Origin: Kistimonas sp964291505
GTDB taxonomy: Bacteria; Pseudomonadota; Gammaproteobacteria; Pseudomonadales; Endozoicomonadaceae
NCBI GenBank assembly: GCA_964291505.2
Contig: OZ220221.1
Coordinates: 434,001 to 498,000, forward strand
Direction: 5' to 3'
DNA length: 64,000 nucleotides
Below the pieces are notes generated by a model. It was not told the DNA's origin. It did no database searches and saw only the letters and a program-made list of their open reading frames with translations. The position numbers and the translations under genes are program-made. Below are positions 16,982-25,252 of this stretch, piece after piece. Each line of letters starts with the position of its first letter. Position 1 is the first letter of the stretch.

Positions 16982-18370
16982 TCAGGGTAAGACCAGACGA
17001 AACAACGCACCGCCCATCTCTGAAGTGTCGATCACCAGTTTACCGCCATAGCTCTCGACAAGATCCAGCACCACGGCCAATCCGATTCCCTGCCCCGGAC
17101 TCAGGCAATCGGCACGAACACCTCGCTGAAGCACCTGTTCACGCTGATCTTTCGCTAAACCTGCGCCATCATCCTCAATGACCAGCACCAGACTGCCAGA
17201 CTCTCTACCTTTGTCGTCCACCGGCTGTACATACCCACCAATACGCACCCGTTGCTGACAAAACTTGAAGGCGTTCTCCAACAGGTTTCCCAGTATTTCC
17301 AGCAAATCATTTTCGTCACCATGGAAAAGGCAGGCGGCATCCAGGTTCACCTGCACCGATACCTGCTTATCCCTGTAGACTTTATCGAGCGTGCGACAAA
17401 GGTCATGCACCAAGGGGCCCACCTGAATCGCCTTACGCATAAGTCCTTTACGTCCGGTTACCGCCCGGTGCAAGTGATAGCCAATGATCTGGTTCATACG
17501 ATTGATCTGCTCCATCATCGTTTGACGCAGTTCGTGCATTGACTGTCGGTTCGGCCGTTCACCTTGAATCTCAAGGGTATTACCAACACTCTGTAACACC
17601 ACCAGAGGCGTTTTCAAACTGTGGGCAAGATCATCCATGGTAGTGCGGTAGCGTTCCCTCTGTGTTTTTTCTGATAACAGCAAGGTATTAATACTGTTGG
17701 TCAGGCAGCGAACCTCTGAGGGAAAGTATCCATCTAAATGCTCACGGGAACCGGTTTCAATTTCCCGAATCTGCTGGATGACCTGACGAAACGGCTTCAG
17801 CGACCACCAGAGCGCCAACCAGAACGTCGCGAGAATGACCAGTGATACCACGCCCATCCAAAGCAGCAAGTGATTTTCAAAAACACTGATAATGTCGAAA
17901 TAACGCTGAGCTGGCACAACTGTCACAAAGCTGTATCCCAGGGAATCCTGCCCCACAGGAACATCAATTTCGTAGATCAGGAATTCTTCACCTTCCAGCT
18001 CCATGATGTTAAAGGTGACCCGTTTTTCCAGATTGAAATCCGGCTCATAGGGTATGACGTCACCCATGGTCGATATTGACTGCCAAACCAGTCTGCCATT
18101 TTCGTCGTATATATAACCCCGAAGCTTTTCTCCTGGTGTATTAAAGCGATTATCAGTCAACGTCTCCGGCATGATCAGGTGACCGTTTTCTTCCCGCGCG
18201 GCGGCTGCCAGCATGGCGTTGGCATTGGCGCCCAGCTGTTCCCGGGCAGCTTTGTCCAGGGTACGGTTGAAAGAGCTGAGTACGGCCGCCAGTACCAACC
18301 CCAGAAACAGCAGCAACAACGAAGCCACGGCCAGCGTCATGCGCCCCTTGAGGGATTCAATCACAGGCAT
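16982..18370 (-). CDS. phoQ: Sensor histidine kinase, PhoQ-like
   Basis: 462 residues. TM1 is about 11-33 (LAVASLLLLFLGLVLAAVL), then a periplasmic PhoQ-type PAS/PDC sensor (about 35-170) containing VTFNIMELEGEEFLIYEID, and TM2 about 172-192. A HAMP segment follows, then the H-box DLAHSLKTPLVVLQS, N-box LLEILGNLLENAFKF, and G-boxes VIEDDGAGL and GQGIGLAVVLDLVESYGG. It autophosphorylates and passes phosphate to the adjacent PhoP; family signals are low Mg2+, acid pH and cationic peptides. The acidic patch of E. coli PhoQ cannot be confirmed by eye. The start codon overlaps the phoP stop by 10 bases. Confidence 0.88.
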   Translation of the reverse strand: MPVIESLKGRMTLAVASLLLLFLGLVLAAVLSSFNRTLDKAAREQLGANANAMLAAAAREENGHLIMPETLTDNRFNTPGEKLRGYIYDENGRLVWQSISTMGDVIPYEPDFNLEKRVTFNIMELEGEEFLIYEIDVPVGQDSLGYSFVTVVPAQRYFDIISVFENHLLLWMGVVSLVILATFWLALWWSLKPFRQVIQQIREIETGSREHLDGYFPSEVRCLTNSINTLLLSEKTQRERYRTTMDDLAHSLKTPLVVLQSVGNTLEIQGERPNRQSMHELRQTMMEQINRMNQIIGYHLHRAVTGRKGLMRKAIQVGPLVHDLCRTLDKVYRDKQVSVQVNLDAACLFHGDENDLLEILGNLLENAFKFCQQRVRIGGYVQPVDDKGRESGSLVLVIEDDGAGLAKDQREQVLQRGVRADCLSPGQGIGLAVVLDLVESYGGKLVIDTSEMGGALFRLVLP

Positions 18371-19038
18371 GGCAGATCAAACCGATAGCCCTGACCGCGC
18401 ACGGTCACAATCGGGTTTACCCCCGAGTGCTTTTCAAGTTTCTTGCGTAGGCGGTTGATCAACACTTCTAATACGTTGCTGTCCGCTCCGTGGTTGTTGC
18501 CGTAGATCTGATCTTCCAGAATTGTGCGCGATAACACTTTCTGGTGATTGCGCATCATGTATTCCATCAAAACATATTCATAGGCCGTCAATGACACTGG
18601 TTCATTGCTGACAAAAAACGTTTTGGTCAAACTGTTGATACTGAACGGACCGACCTCAATCATCGGCTGAGAAAAACCGGCAGAACGTCGTATCAGGGCA
18701 TTCAAACGGGCTTTCAACTCTTCCAGTTCAAACGGCTTGACCAGATAGTCATCGGCTCCGGCATTGAGTCCATCGACCTTATCCCGCCAGTTACTCCTTG
18801 CCGTCAGAATCAGAATCGGCATGGCATTCCCCTCAGACCGAACCTGACGGATCAAATCCAGACCACTGATACCCGGCAGCCCCAGATCCACGATGGCAAC
18901 GTCCGGATGATAATCCATCAGGTAATGCCGGGCGGCTTCACCATCCGTTGCACCGAGCGTGCAATGCCCATCATTTTCCAGCTGATAGCGCAGATGGTGT
19001 AGCAACAGTTCTTCATCTTCGACAACAAGTACATTCAT
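18361..19038 (-). CDS. phoP: Response regulator, PhoP-like (OmpR family)
   Basis: 225 residues. The receiver domain 1-115 has the acidic pocket EDEE, phospho-acceptor Asp in VAIVDLGLPG, Thr in ILILTARSNWRDKVDGL and Lys in DDYLVKPFELEEL. The OmpR/PhoB winged-helix domain spans about 130-225, with SLTAYEYVLMEYMM, SNVLEVLINRLRKKLEKHSG and VRGQGYRF. It has GCAGGAG as ribosome site. It is co-transcribed with phoQ, and the lipoprotein gene lies just upstream on the same strand. A possible binding site is seen ahead of the nearby outer-membrane barrel gene. Confidence 0.92.
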   Translation of the reverse strand: MNVLVVEDEELLLHHLRYQLENDGHCTLGATDGEAARHYLMDYHPDVAIVDLGLPGISGLDLIRQVRSEGNAMPILILTARSNWRDKVDGLNAGADDYLVKPFELEELKARLNALIRRSAGFSQPMIEVGPFSINSLTKTFFVSNEPVSLTAYEYVLMEYMMRNHQKVLSRTILEDQIYGNNHGADSNVLEVLINRLRKKLEKHSGVNPIVTVRGQGYRFDLPCL

Positions 19039-19090
19039 GATCCGGCTCCTGCGATCAACCGCTCAACAACGATCGGGGTACACACCGGCT

Positions 19091-19468
19091 TTAACGGAAC
19101 GGCATCTGCTTGCAGACGTAGTAAGTCGCTCTGGGCTTATCGTTGTAGTTCAAATCGATAACGCCAAACAACAGCTTCTTGGGTGGAATATAGATATGGA
19201 CATAATTCGCGCCCTTGGCTTCGGCGATCGACAGCGTCTGCTCGGAATCCGCATAGAAGCCGAGGAGCATACCGGTATCGGTATAACGCTGCAGCAGGCT
19301 CTGTTCAAGCGTTTCATTGTGCACCATTCGACACTCGGATACCGGCTCAGGTGGGAACTGACCGATCAGAATCTCACGACCGGTTTCGGTATAGCGGGTT
19401 TGCGTTGCCAGTTTGGCGCAGCCGGCAAACAGCAACGTTACCGACAGTACAACGAATAATTTTTTCAT
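19091..19468 (-). CDS. Small lipoprotein
   Basis: 125 residues with a clear lipoprotein signal (MKKLFVVLSVTLLFAGC, Cys17 lipidated). The mature part has a conserved-looking pair of Cys (SECRMVH and YYVCKQM) and an alpha-beta segment, LSIAEAKGANYVHIYI. It faintly resembles the DUF4156 lipoproteins but I am not sure. It lies 52 bases upstream of phoP on the same strand and could be part of the phoPQ transcript. Confidence 0.75.
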   Translation of the reverse strand: MKKLFVVLSVTLLFAGCAKLATQTRYTETGREILIGQFPPEPVSECRMVHNETLEQSLLQRYTDTGMLLGFYADSEQTLSIAEAKGANYVHIYIPPKKLLFGVIDLNYNDKPRATYYVCKQMPFR

Positions 19469-19603
19469 AAAGTAACTCTGGAAATACTGCCCATGTTGGA
19501 GAACGCAAAAGGAGATAAGTCAGAACCGACATTCGGCATGCTATGACGGCTGATTGAGTCAACAATCACAATTCATCTCCATTATAAACCTGTCGTCCGA
19601 GAT

Positions 19604-19622
19604 CAGGCCGTTAAACGGCCTG
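19604..19622. terminator. Perfect palindromic hairpin after the barrel gene
   Basis: Nine-base arms (19604-19612 and 19614-19622) form a perfect palindrome about a single A, foldable as CAGGCCG/CGGCCTG with a 5-base loop. It is 23 bases past the stop of the outer-membrane barrel gene. No T-run follows, so it may work as an RNA 3'-end stabiliser or an operator, not necessarily as an intrinsic terminator. Confidence 0.4.
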
Positions 19623-19644
19623 CGCCAAAACAACAACCCACAAA

Positions 19645-20325
19645 TCAGAAATGGTAGTTAATAGCCAGATAAGTGAGTTTTTGGTCTTTCAGCTTGAACT
19701 TATATTGATCACCGTCGATGTTAAATGACACTGAGTTATTCATCTTGGTATAGCGGTAACCGAGCTCTGCAGAAAAATGATCACCGAGCTCTTGAATCAG
19801 ACCCAGCTGAACACCGTACATCAGGGCATTGTCTTTCTTGGATTTCTTCTCCAGCGGCGTAACGCCCGTTCCCTGGTATGTGCCTTTAAACTCTGCTTCC
19901 ATCTGGTTCATACCCAGTGTTCCGCCGACAAAATAGTTGGTTGTCTGTAGGCCAAACAGGTTGTCCACATAATCTGCAGAGAAGCTTAATTCACGGTTTT
20001 CAGCGCTATAGGTTTCTTTATAGTTCACTCCCATAAATGACCCACGTTCACTCGCTTCTACGCCCCCAGCTCCAAGAGTCGCATAAACGCGGACATTATC
20101 ATTCAAATATTGACCCAGTCTCAGCGCGCCAAAACCGGGATCCTCCAATTTGCTGGCCACATCGCGATCACTTGGATACGTGGCTTTTTCACCATCCTGT
20201 TTGACGGAGATATCTTGCTTGACAGTACCGATGGAGGCACCCGCAAACCAGTCACCGGCCATCGCTGAAGAAGAAGCGGCGATACAGGCCGCAGCTAACA
20301 CGCCTGCTGTAAACGGTTTAAACAT
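19645..20325 (-). CDS. Outer-membrane beta-barrel protein, opacity/porin-like
   Basis: 226 residues. Signal peptide ends at SSAMA/GDWF (residue about 23). The mature part consists of alternating beta strands (DWFAGASIGTVKQ, FGALRLGQYL, VRVYATLGAGGV, NYFVGGTLGMNQM, FSAELGYRYTKMN) and ends in Phe (YLAINYHF), the usual BamA-recognition signature. It is consistent with an eight-stranded barrel of the OmpA/opacity superfamily. Ribosome site AGGAAA precedes ATG 20325. Direct hexamer repeats 68-86 bases upstream suggest control by an OmpR-family regulator, with PhoP the nearest candidate. Confidence 0.85.
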   Translation of the reverse strand: MFKPFTAGVLAAACIAASSSAMAGDWFAGASIGTVKQDISVKQDGEKATYPSDRDVASKLEDPGFGALRLGQYLNDNVRVYATLGAGGVEASERGSFMGVNYKETYSAENRELSFSADYVDNLFGLQTTNYFVGGTLGMNQMEAEFKGTYQGTGVTPLEKKSKKDNALMYGVQLGLIQELGDHFSAELGYRYTKMNNSVSFNIDGDQYKFKLKDQKLTYLAINYHF

Positions 20326-20392
20326 TTTCCTGGCCCCAGATTGCTATCTATTTGGTATATGTTGAAAAACGGGCGCAGTATGTTGAGTAAAA

Positions 20393-20411
20393 CCTTAACG
20401 GTTCCTTAACG
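20393..20411 (-). promoter_or_regulatory. Candidate PhoP/OmpR-type direct-repeat box
   Basis: On the minus strand two copies of CGTTAAGG start 11 bases apart (20411-20404 and 20400-20393). Read as hexamer-5-hexamer this is CGTTAA-GGAAC-CGTTAA, close in form to the PhoP box (GGTTTA or TGTTTA, N5, repeat). It lies 68-86 bases ahead of the outer-membrane barrel ATG at 20325, on the same face of the helix, as expected for an activator. It is untested. Confidence 0.4.
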
Positions 20412-20432
20412 AAAAAAACGCATACTTTGTAA

Positions 20433-20458
20433 GGTAAAAAGGGAACCAATGTTCCCTT
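20433..20458 (-). terminator. Intrinsic terminator, minus strand, far from its gene
   Basis: A perfect 8-bp stem (20439-20446 with 20451-20458, 4-base loop) is followed on the minus strand by TTTTTACC. The nearest minus-strand coding sequence ends at 20816, about 360 bases upstream, so it terminates either a long 3' UTR or a separate small transcript. Confidence 0.65.
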
Positions 20459-20815
20459 GGAATGTTTGCATCTACGATCGATGAGTCGGCTAAAAGGGTA
20501 TTACTACGCAAGTACAAAGCCAATCATCGGCCCATCAATCAGGATCCGCATGAATAGCTCCCAACCGAGTGTAGAGCCCCTTACCATACGTAATCCTGAA
20601 TCTCGTCAAATGATAAACAGTCTTGCACCATAGAATTAACCTCTATAATGCAATTCAAAGCACTCGCTTTATCAAACAACAATCTATTGGAGGGTATTCA
20701 CCAAGAGGAGTTCAGGCAAGTATTGAAATAAGTGACGTGTATTAACAGGAAAATTCAATGTTTAATTAATTCTACTTTATATGATAATAATTTTTCAGGA
20801 GATCAATAGACTTAC
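20459..20815 (-). other. Gene-free stretch with possible decayed ORF or small RNA
   Basis: 357 bases between the Lys/Ser-rich gene and the terminator at 20433-20458. No complete gene is visible. One minus-strand frame is open for 36 codons ending at 20581, containing ATG 20631 and a protein-like tail (SMVQDCLSFDEIQDYVW). A 15-codon ORF begins at the coding stop (ATGA overlap at 20816-20820). These could be remnants of a decayed gene, or chance. Confidence 0.3.
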
Positions 20816-21577
20816 TCATTGATCATTGCCTCTATTCTCATCTTTATCTGACTGCTGTTGATTACCTTTCTTTTCCTTCTTCTTTTTCTTTGAACTTTTT
20901 CCACTCATGCGATAACTATCAATCGTTAACAAGCAATCTTTACTGGCAATGGCGGTGGTCGTGGTGGTTGCACGTTTTTTTGCGGCCGCATGGAAAGAAC
21001 CTGGTGCAGCACGGCCTGTCCGTTCCTTCTGCATTTTAGCCTTGGCTTTTTCAACTTTATCCGTCACCGCTTTCTTATGTTTCTTATGCCCCAACTCCTT
21101 CTCTTCAATCTGGGAGATATACTTGGACATGGCGCTTGATGCTGCTTTCAGATCGTATACGCCCATCTCCATCTTGGTCAGTTTGATGTTGGTTTTCACT
21201 TGGCGATTGGACAAACTTTTGAGCACAACAGAATCATCTTTATCGCCTTTGCTGGCCAACTTATGACTCACCAGAAACAGGTTTATAGTCTTCTTGTCTG
21301 CACCGGGAAGAATCGCCTGAATACTTTTATAAAACTGGGCATCAGCTTCCTTCCCACGGGATTTGAATAACGTGTGTAATAACTGTTTGATTTGGCGGCT
21401 GCTCAAATCCAATGACTGACCACCCGATTTACCGCCTTTATCACCCAACTGACTGGTACCATCAGATGACTTAACGGCATAACCTTTTTTGCTGCCTTCT
21501 TCCGCTGACGGTTTGGCAGGCATGGCGGTTTCTTTATAACTGGAAGAATTACTGGCTCCAACACCTTTTACGCTCAT
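20816..21577 (-). CDS. Lys/Ser-rich hypothetical protein
   Basis: Start ATG 21577 follows GGGGTGAG; the GTG at 21583 is less likely. 253 residues with no signal peptide and no membrane helix. The first 70 residues are Ser/Gly/Lys-rich and look disordered. A helical middle (about 70-185) includes LDLSSRQIKQLLHTLFKSR, DKKTINLFLVSHKLASKG and MEMGVYDLKAASSAMSKYI. Then comes a strongly basic, low-complexity end with KKRATTTTTAIAS and KSSKKKKKEKKGNQQQ. I do not recognise the family. The architecture (disordered N-terminus, helical core, basic tail) is seen in secreted effectors and in nucleic-acid-binding proteins; neither is shown here. Confidence 0.7.
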   Translation of the reverse strand: MSVKGVGASNSSSYKETAMPAKPSAEEGSKKGYAVKSSDGTSQLGDKGGKSGGQSLDLSSRQIKQLLHTLFKSRGKEADAQFYKSIQAILPGADKKTINLFLVSHKLASKGDKDDSVVLKSLSNRQVKTNIKLTKMEMGVYDLKAASSAMSKYISQIEEKELGHKKHKKAVTDKVEKAKAKMQKERTGRAAPGSFHAAAKKRATTTTTAIASKDCLLTIDSYRMSGKSSKKKKKEKKGNQQQSDKDENRGNDQ

Positions 21578-21634
21578 TCTCACCCCGTGTTCCAGAAATA
21601 CATTATTTTCTCAGCATAGCAATCCGGTCATCCC

Positions 21635-22228
21635 TCAATGAGACTGATGATGAAACGCTGCAACGATCCGGGCAAAGTTTCGAAACAGAAGATCCCCCGG
21701 CATTCCGGATATCTCCGGATGAAACTGCACCCCAAACTGTCTGTCGGCAGGGCAAGCCATGATCTCAACGTCATAGTGAGCAGACTGACCTAATAACCGA
21801 AAGTGTTCTGGCAAGGTCACGCCCTCACAATGATCAGTGCCAAAATCGACATTGCGATCAAAATCAGCCAGAAGCGGATGCTGGTTATCGAGCAAATCCA
21901 CCGTTTCATGCTGACGACGCTCATTGCCGAGGTAAACATCCGCACCATGCCGCAGGGCTATGGCCTGATGACCCAGGCAGATACCCAGTACAGGCACTGT
22001 CAGGTGATCAATGAAGGTAAACTGTTCTAAAAGTGTGTGATGAGTCCCGGAATCGGTAAACAGACGCGGGCCACCGGATATGACGACCGCTTCTGACTGA
22101 GAGCTGAAGTCGTACTCATTCGCCTGTTCAAGCTGGACGCACTCTGTTGTGATACCCAGCGTTTCAAGGATTTGTACAATGTCCGGTACTTTCTGACTGT
22201 TGCAGTCAATGACAGTCCATGCGCACAT
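21635..22228 (-). CDS. Class I glutamine amidotransferase
   Basis: 197 residues forming a complete GATase1 domain: GICLGHQAI with nucleophile Cys84, and FGVQFHPEISG with His170 and Glu172 completing the triad. AVVISGGPRLF supplies the oxyanion strand. The domain resembles the amidotransferase part of GMP synthetase and TrpG but stands alone, with no synthase partner next to it. Likely cytoplasmic glutaminase activity feeding ammonia to an unknown partner, or a gamma-glutamyl hydrolase-like enzyme. Ribosome site GGGGGAG. It is transcribed in the same direction as the neighbours but separated from spoVR by a terminator. Confidence 0.85.
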   Translation of the reverse strand: MCAWTVIDCNSQKVPDIVQILETLGITTECVQLEQANEYDFSSQSEAVVISGGPRLFTDSGTHHTLLEQFTFIDHLTVPVLGICLGHQAIALRHGADVYLGNERRQHETVDLLDNQHPLLADFDRNVDFGTDHCEGVTLPEHFRLLGQSAHYDVEIMACPADRQFGVQFHPEISGMPGDLLFRNFARIVAAFHHQSH

Positions 22229-22330
22229 GGTTCCACTGCTCCCCCTGACGAAATCCGATTTTTACGTTCTATAACAGTCTAGACCGCCAATATCCCTGCA
22301 GGTTCCCGATACCCCCCCCAAAACACCCAC

Positions 22331-22358
22331 AAAAAAGCCGGGACAAGCCCGGCAAAAA
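22331..22358 (-). terminator. Strong terminator of first prkA-yeaH-spoVR operon
   Basis: GCCGGG/CCCGGC stem (22337-22353, 5-base loop) followed on the minus strand by TTTTTT, 23 bases past the spoVR stop. A classic intrinsic terminator. Confidence 0.9.
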
Positions 22359-22376
22359 CCTCAAATCCCGACTGAA

Positions 22377-23891
22377 TCAGGCCGCTTTATGCGAATCTGA
22401 CTCCGATTGCGGGTAGGTGGCGAGGATTTCGTCACCATCGACGGATTCCAGCTTCACATCAAAACCCCAGAGAGACTGCACGTGTTTGACCACGTTCTGG
22501 GTACTACGCTGGTCCAGCGGTTGGCGGTTGTGCATGAAATGCCGTAACAGCATGGAGCGGTCACCCTTCACATCCACGTCATAGACCTGAATGTTGGGCT
22601 CAATGTTGCCAAGGTTATATTGTGCAGCCAGGGTTTCCCGCAGCTGCCGGTAGCCTGGGTCGTTGTGGATAGCGCCGACCTCCAGGTAAGGGTTGTTGTC
22701 GTCATCAGTAATGGAGAACAAACGCAGATCCCGCATCACCTTCGGCGACAGGTACTGGAGGATGAAACTCTCATCCTTGAAGTTCTCCATCGCGTAGTGG
22801 ACGATTTCCAGCCAGTTGTCGCAGCCGGCAAAATCCGGGAACCACTGACGATCCTCCTCAGTCGGGTTCTGACAGATGCGTCGGATATCCTGGAACATCG
22901 CAAAGCCCAGCGCATAGGGGTTGATGCCGCTGTAGTACTGGCTGTCATACCCGGGCTGAAACACCACGTTGGTGTGCGACTTCAGGAACTCCATGATCGC
23001 ACCTTCCGTGATCAATCCTTCGTTATACAGGTCGTTCATGATGTTGTAGTGCCAGAACGTCGCCCAGCCCTCATTCATGACCTTGGTCTGCTTCTGGGGA
23101 TAGAAATACTGCCCCAGCTTGCGCACGATACGGATGATCTCTCGTTGCCAGGTCTCCAGCAGCGGCGAGTGCTTCTCTATAAAGTAGAGAATGTTCTCTT
23201 CCGGATGCTCCGGGAACCGTTTCTCCTGTGTCTTCTCCTCCCGAAAGGTTTTCGGGATGGTGGACCAGATGTCGTTCAGCGTCTGCTGAATATAGATTTC
23301 CCGATCCTTTTGACGGTTCTTTTCCTCTTCCGCAGACAATGGACGCGGACGCTTGTAACGGTTCACACCCTGGCTCTGCAGTGCATGACAGGCGTCCAGC
23401 AGATCTTCGACAGCATCAATGCCGTAACGCTCTTCGCACTCGGAAATATAACGCTTGGCGAACAGCAGGTAATCGATGATGGAGTCGGCATCCGTCCAGG
23501 TCTTGAACAGGTAGTTCCCCTTGAAGAACGAGTTGTGGCCATAGCAGGCGTGGGCAATGACCAGCGCCTGCATGGTCATGGTATTCTCTTCCATCAGGTA
23601 AGAGATACAGGGGTTGGAGTTAATGACAATCTCATACGCCAGCCCCATCTGACCACGCTGGTAGTTGGCCTGGTTGCTCAGGAAATGTTTGCCGTAAGAC
23701 CAGTGGCTGTACATCAGCGGCATGCCGGTGGACGCATACGCGTCCAGCATCTGCTCAGAGCGGATCACCTCGATCTGGTTCGGATAGGTGTCCAGCTTGT
23801 AGCCTTCGGCAATACGGGCAATTTCCTTGTCGTATTTGTCGAGTAACTCAAAGGTCCACTCGGGACCTGTCGAGAGAGGTTCTTTTCTCAT
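22377..23891 (-). CDS. ycgB: SpoVR family protein, copy 1
   Basis: 504 residues, usual for YcgB/SpoVR. The family core is intact: PEWTFELLDKYDKEIARIAE at the start, DAYASTGMPLMYSHWSYGKH, the HACYGHNSFFKGNYLF motif with conserved His, VMNEGWATFWHY, and RQWFPDFAGCDN. SpoVR is required for spore cortex in Bacillus; in proteobacteria the gene accompanies prkA/yeaH, is commonly stationary-phase or stress-induced, and its biochemistry is unclear. The start codon overlaps the yeaH stop by 4 bases. The C-terminal 20 residues differ from the second copy at 39.8 kb. Confidence 0.93.
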   Translation of the reverse strand: MRKEPLSTGPEWTFELLDKYDKEIARIAEGYKLDTYPNQIEVIRSEQMLDAYASTGMPLMYSHWSYGKHFLSNQANYQRGQMGLAYEIVINSNPCISYLMEENTMTMQALVIAHACYGHNSFFKGNYLFKTWTDADSIIDYLLFAKRYISECEERYGIDAVEDLLDACHALQSQGVNRYKRPRPLSAEEEKNRQKDREIYIQQTLNDIWSTIPKTFREEKTQEKRFPEHPEENILYFIEKHSPLLETWQREIIRIVRKLGQYFYPQKQTKVMNEGWATFWHYNIMNDLYNEGLITEGAIMEFLKSHTNVVFQPGYDSQYYSGINPYALGFAMFQDIRRICQNPTEEDRQWFPDFAGCDNWLEIVHYAMENFKDESFILQYLSPKVMRDLRLFSITDDDNNPYLEVGAIHNDPGYRQLRETLAAQYNLGNIEPNIQVYDVDVKGDRSMLLRHFMHNRQPLDQRSTQNVVKHVQSLWGFDVKLESVDGDEILATYPQSESDSHKAA

Positions 23892-25171
23892 GCGGTAGCC
23901 TCCCGCTTCTCGAACAGCTCACGGAATACCGGATAGATATCTTTCGCCGAACGAATATGCGACATGGCAAACTGGCCTTCATAGTCGCTTTCCACCGACC
24001 GGTACTCATGCCACAGGTTCTGGTGGTGGCGATCCGTGATTTCGATATAGGCGAAATACTGGACCAGCGGCAACAGGTTTTCACGAATCAGCTTGGTGCA
24101 CTTGGGTGTATCTGCTTCCCAGTTGTCACCGTCTGAGGCCTGGGCCACGTAAATGTTCCAGTCTTTCGGGTTGTAACGCTCTTCAATGATCTCGCTGGTC
24201 AACGACAACGCGGATGACACAACGGTACCGCCGGTTTCACGGGCATAGAAGAAATCATGCTCATCACATTCCCGGGCTTCAGCGTGGTGACGAATGAAAA
24301 CGACATCCACTGCCTTATAGTTCTTCTGCAAGAACATGTAGAGCAGGAAGAAAAACTTCTTCGCCATATCCTTGATGTCACGGGTCATGGAGCCAGAAAC
24401 GTCCATCACACAGAACATCACCGCCTTGCTCGACGGCATAGGCACCCGGATCAGGTTGTTGAACTTCAGATCGAAGTCATCAATAAACGGCAGACGCTTA
24501 AGTTTGCCATTGAGTTCGGCAATACGCTCACGCAGTGCCTGCGCACGGTTTTCATCCGTACTCTCCGGACTGACCTCCATCTCCCGCAGTTCACGTTTCA
24601 GCGCGCGAACCTCACGACGATCCTTACCCCCAAGAGCAATCCTGCGAGCATGGGCACTGCGCAATGAGCGCACGACGTTTAAACGATCCGGCGAACCTGC
24701 ACTGGTAAAACCGGCCCGGCGGGTCTGAAATTCACTGCTGTCTTTCAGGTCCTTGCGAACCATGTTGGGCAATTCCAGGTCATCAAACAGGAATTCCAGG
24801 AATTCATCCCGATTGATCTGGAACTCGAAGTCATCCATACCGCCGCCGCCATCGCTGGCCTCACCGTCACCGGAAGCAGAACCACCCTGCTTGTCCGGAC
24901 GCTTGAAGCGGTCGCCGGTATCAAATTCCTTGTTACCCGGGTGCACCTGATCGCGGTGTCCACCCTGGCCGTGATGAAAGAACGGTTCCGACAGATCCTT
25001 GTTGGAAATACTGATTTTCTCGCCGCTCTCGGTATCAGTGATAGAGCGGTTATTAACGGCGTCATTCACAGCGCGGCGTATATGGCGGCGATAGCGACGC
25101 ATGAAACGCTCACGGTTCACCGTGCTTTTGCCTTTGCTGTTCAGGCGCCGGTCGATAACGATACTGGTCAT
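23888..25171 (-). CDS. yeaH: YeaH/UPF0229 VWA-domain protein, copy 1
   Basis: The start is ATG 25171 (MTSIVIDRRLNSKGKSTVNR), matching the family N-terminus; the open frame continues upstream without support. 427 residues. The N-terminal region is basic and Gly-rich (FFHHGQGG). The von Willebrand A domain has a MIDAS-like CVMDVSGSMTRDI and later conserved ARETGGTVVSS and YVAQASDGDNWEAD. It is the partner of PrkA (YeaG) in enteric and pseudomonad stress operons, probably acting as a metal-dependent adaptor. Second gene of the operon. Confidence 0.92.
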   Translation of the reverse strand: MTSIVIDRRLNSKGKSTVNRERFMRRYRRHIRRAVNDAVNNRSITDTESGEKISISNKDLSEPFFHHGQGGHRDQVHPGNKEFDTGDRFKRPDKQGGSASGDGEASDGGGGMDDFEFQINRDEFLEFLFDDLELPNMVRKDLKDSSEFQTRRAGFTSAGSPDRLNVVRSLRSAHARRIALGGKDRREVRALKRELREMEVSPESTDENRAQALRERIAELNGKLKRLPFIDDFDLKFNNLIRVPMPSSKAVMFCVMDVSGSMTRDIKDMAKKFFFLLYMFLQKNYKAVDVVFIRHHAEARECDEHDFFYARETGGTVVSSALSLTSEIIEERYNPKDWNIYVAQASDGDNWEADTPKCTKLIRENLLPLVQYFAYIEITDRHHQNLWHEYRSVESDYEGQFAMSHIRSAKDIYPVFRELFEKREATA

Positions 25172-25252
25172 AATACGGCCCCGTGCGAAGTAGAGAGAAT
25201 GCGGTAACACGGTGACGTGAGACGCTGGTCGTCCCACGTCACGTGTCAGGCA

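Noticed and set aside
22620..23846. Long plus-strand open frame opposite spoVR.
   Set aside because: A shadow of a conserved gene; the same pattern recurs opposite spoVR copy 2 and the prkA genes because of codon composition.
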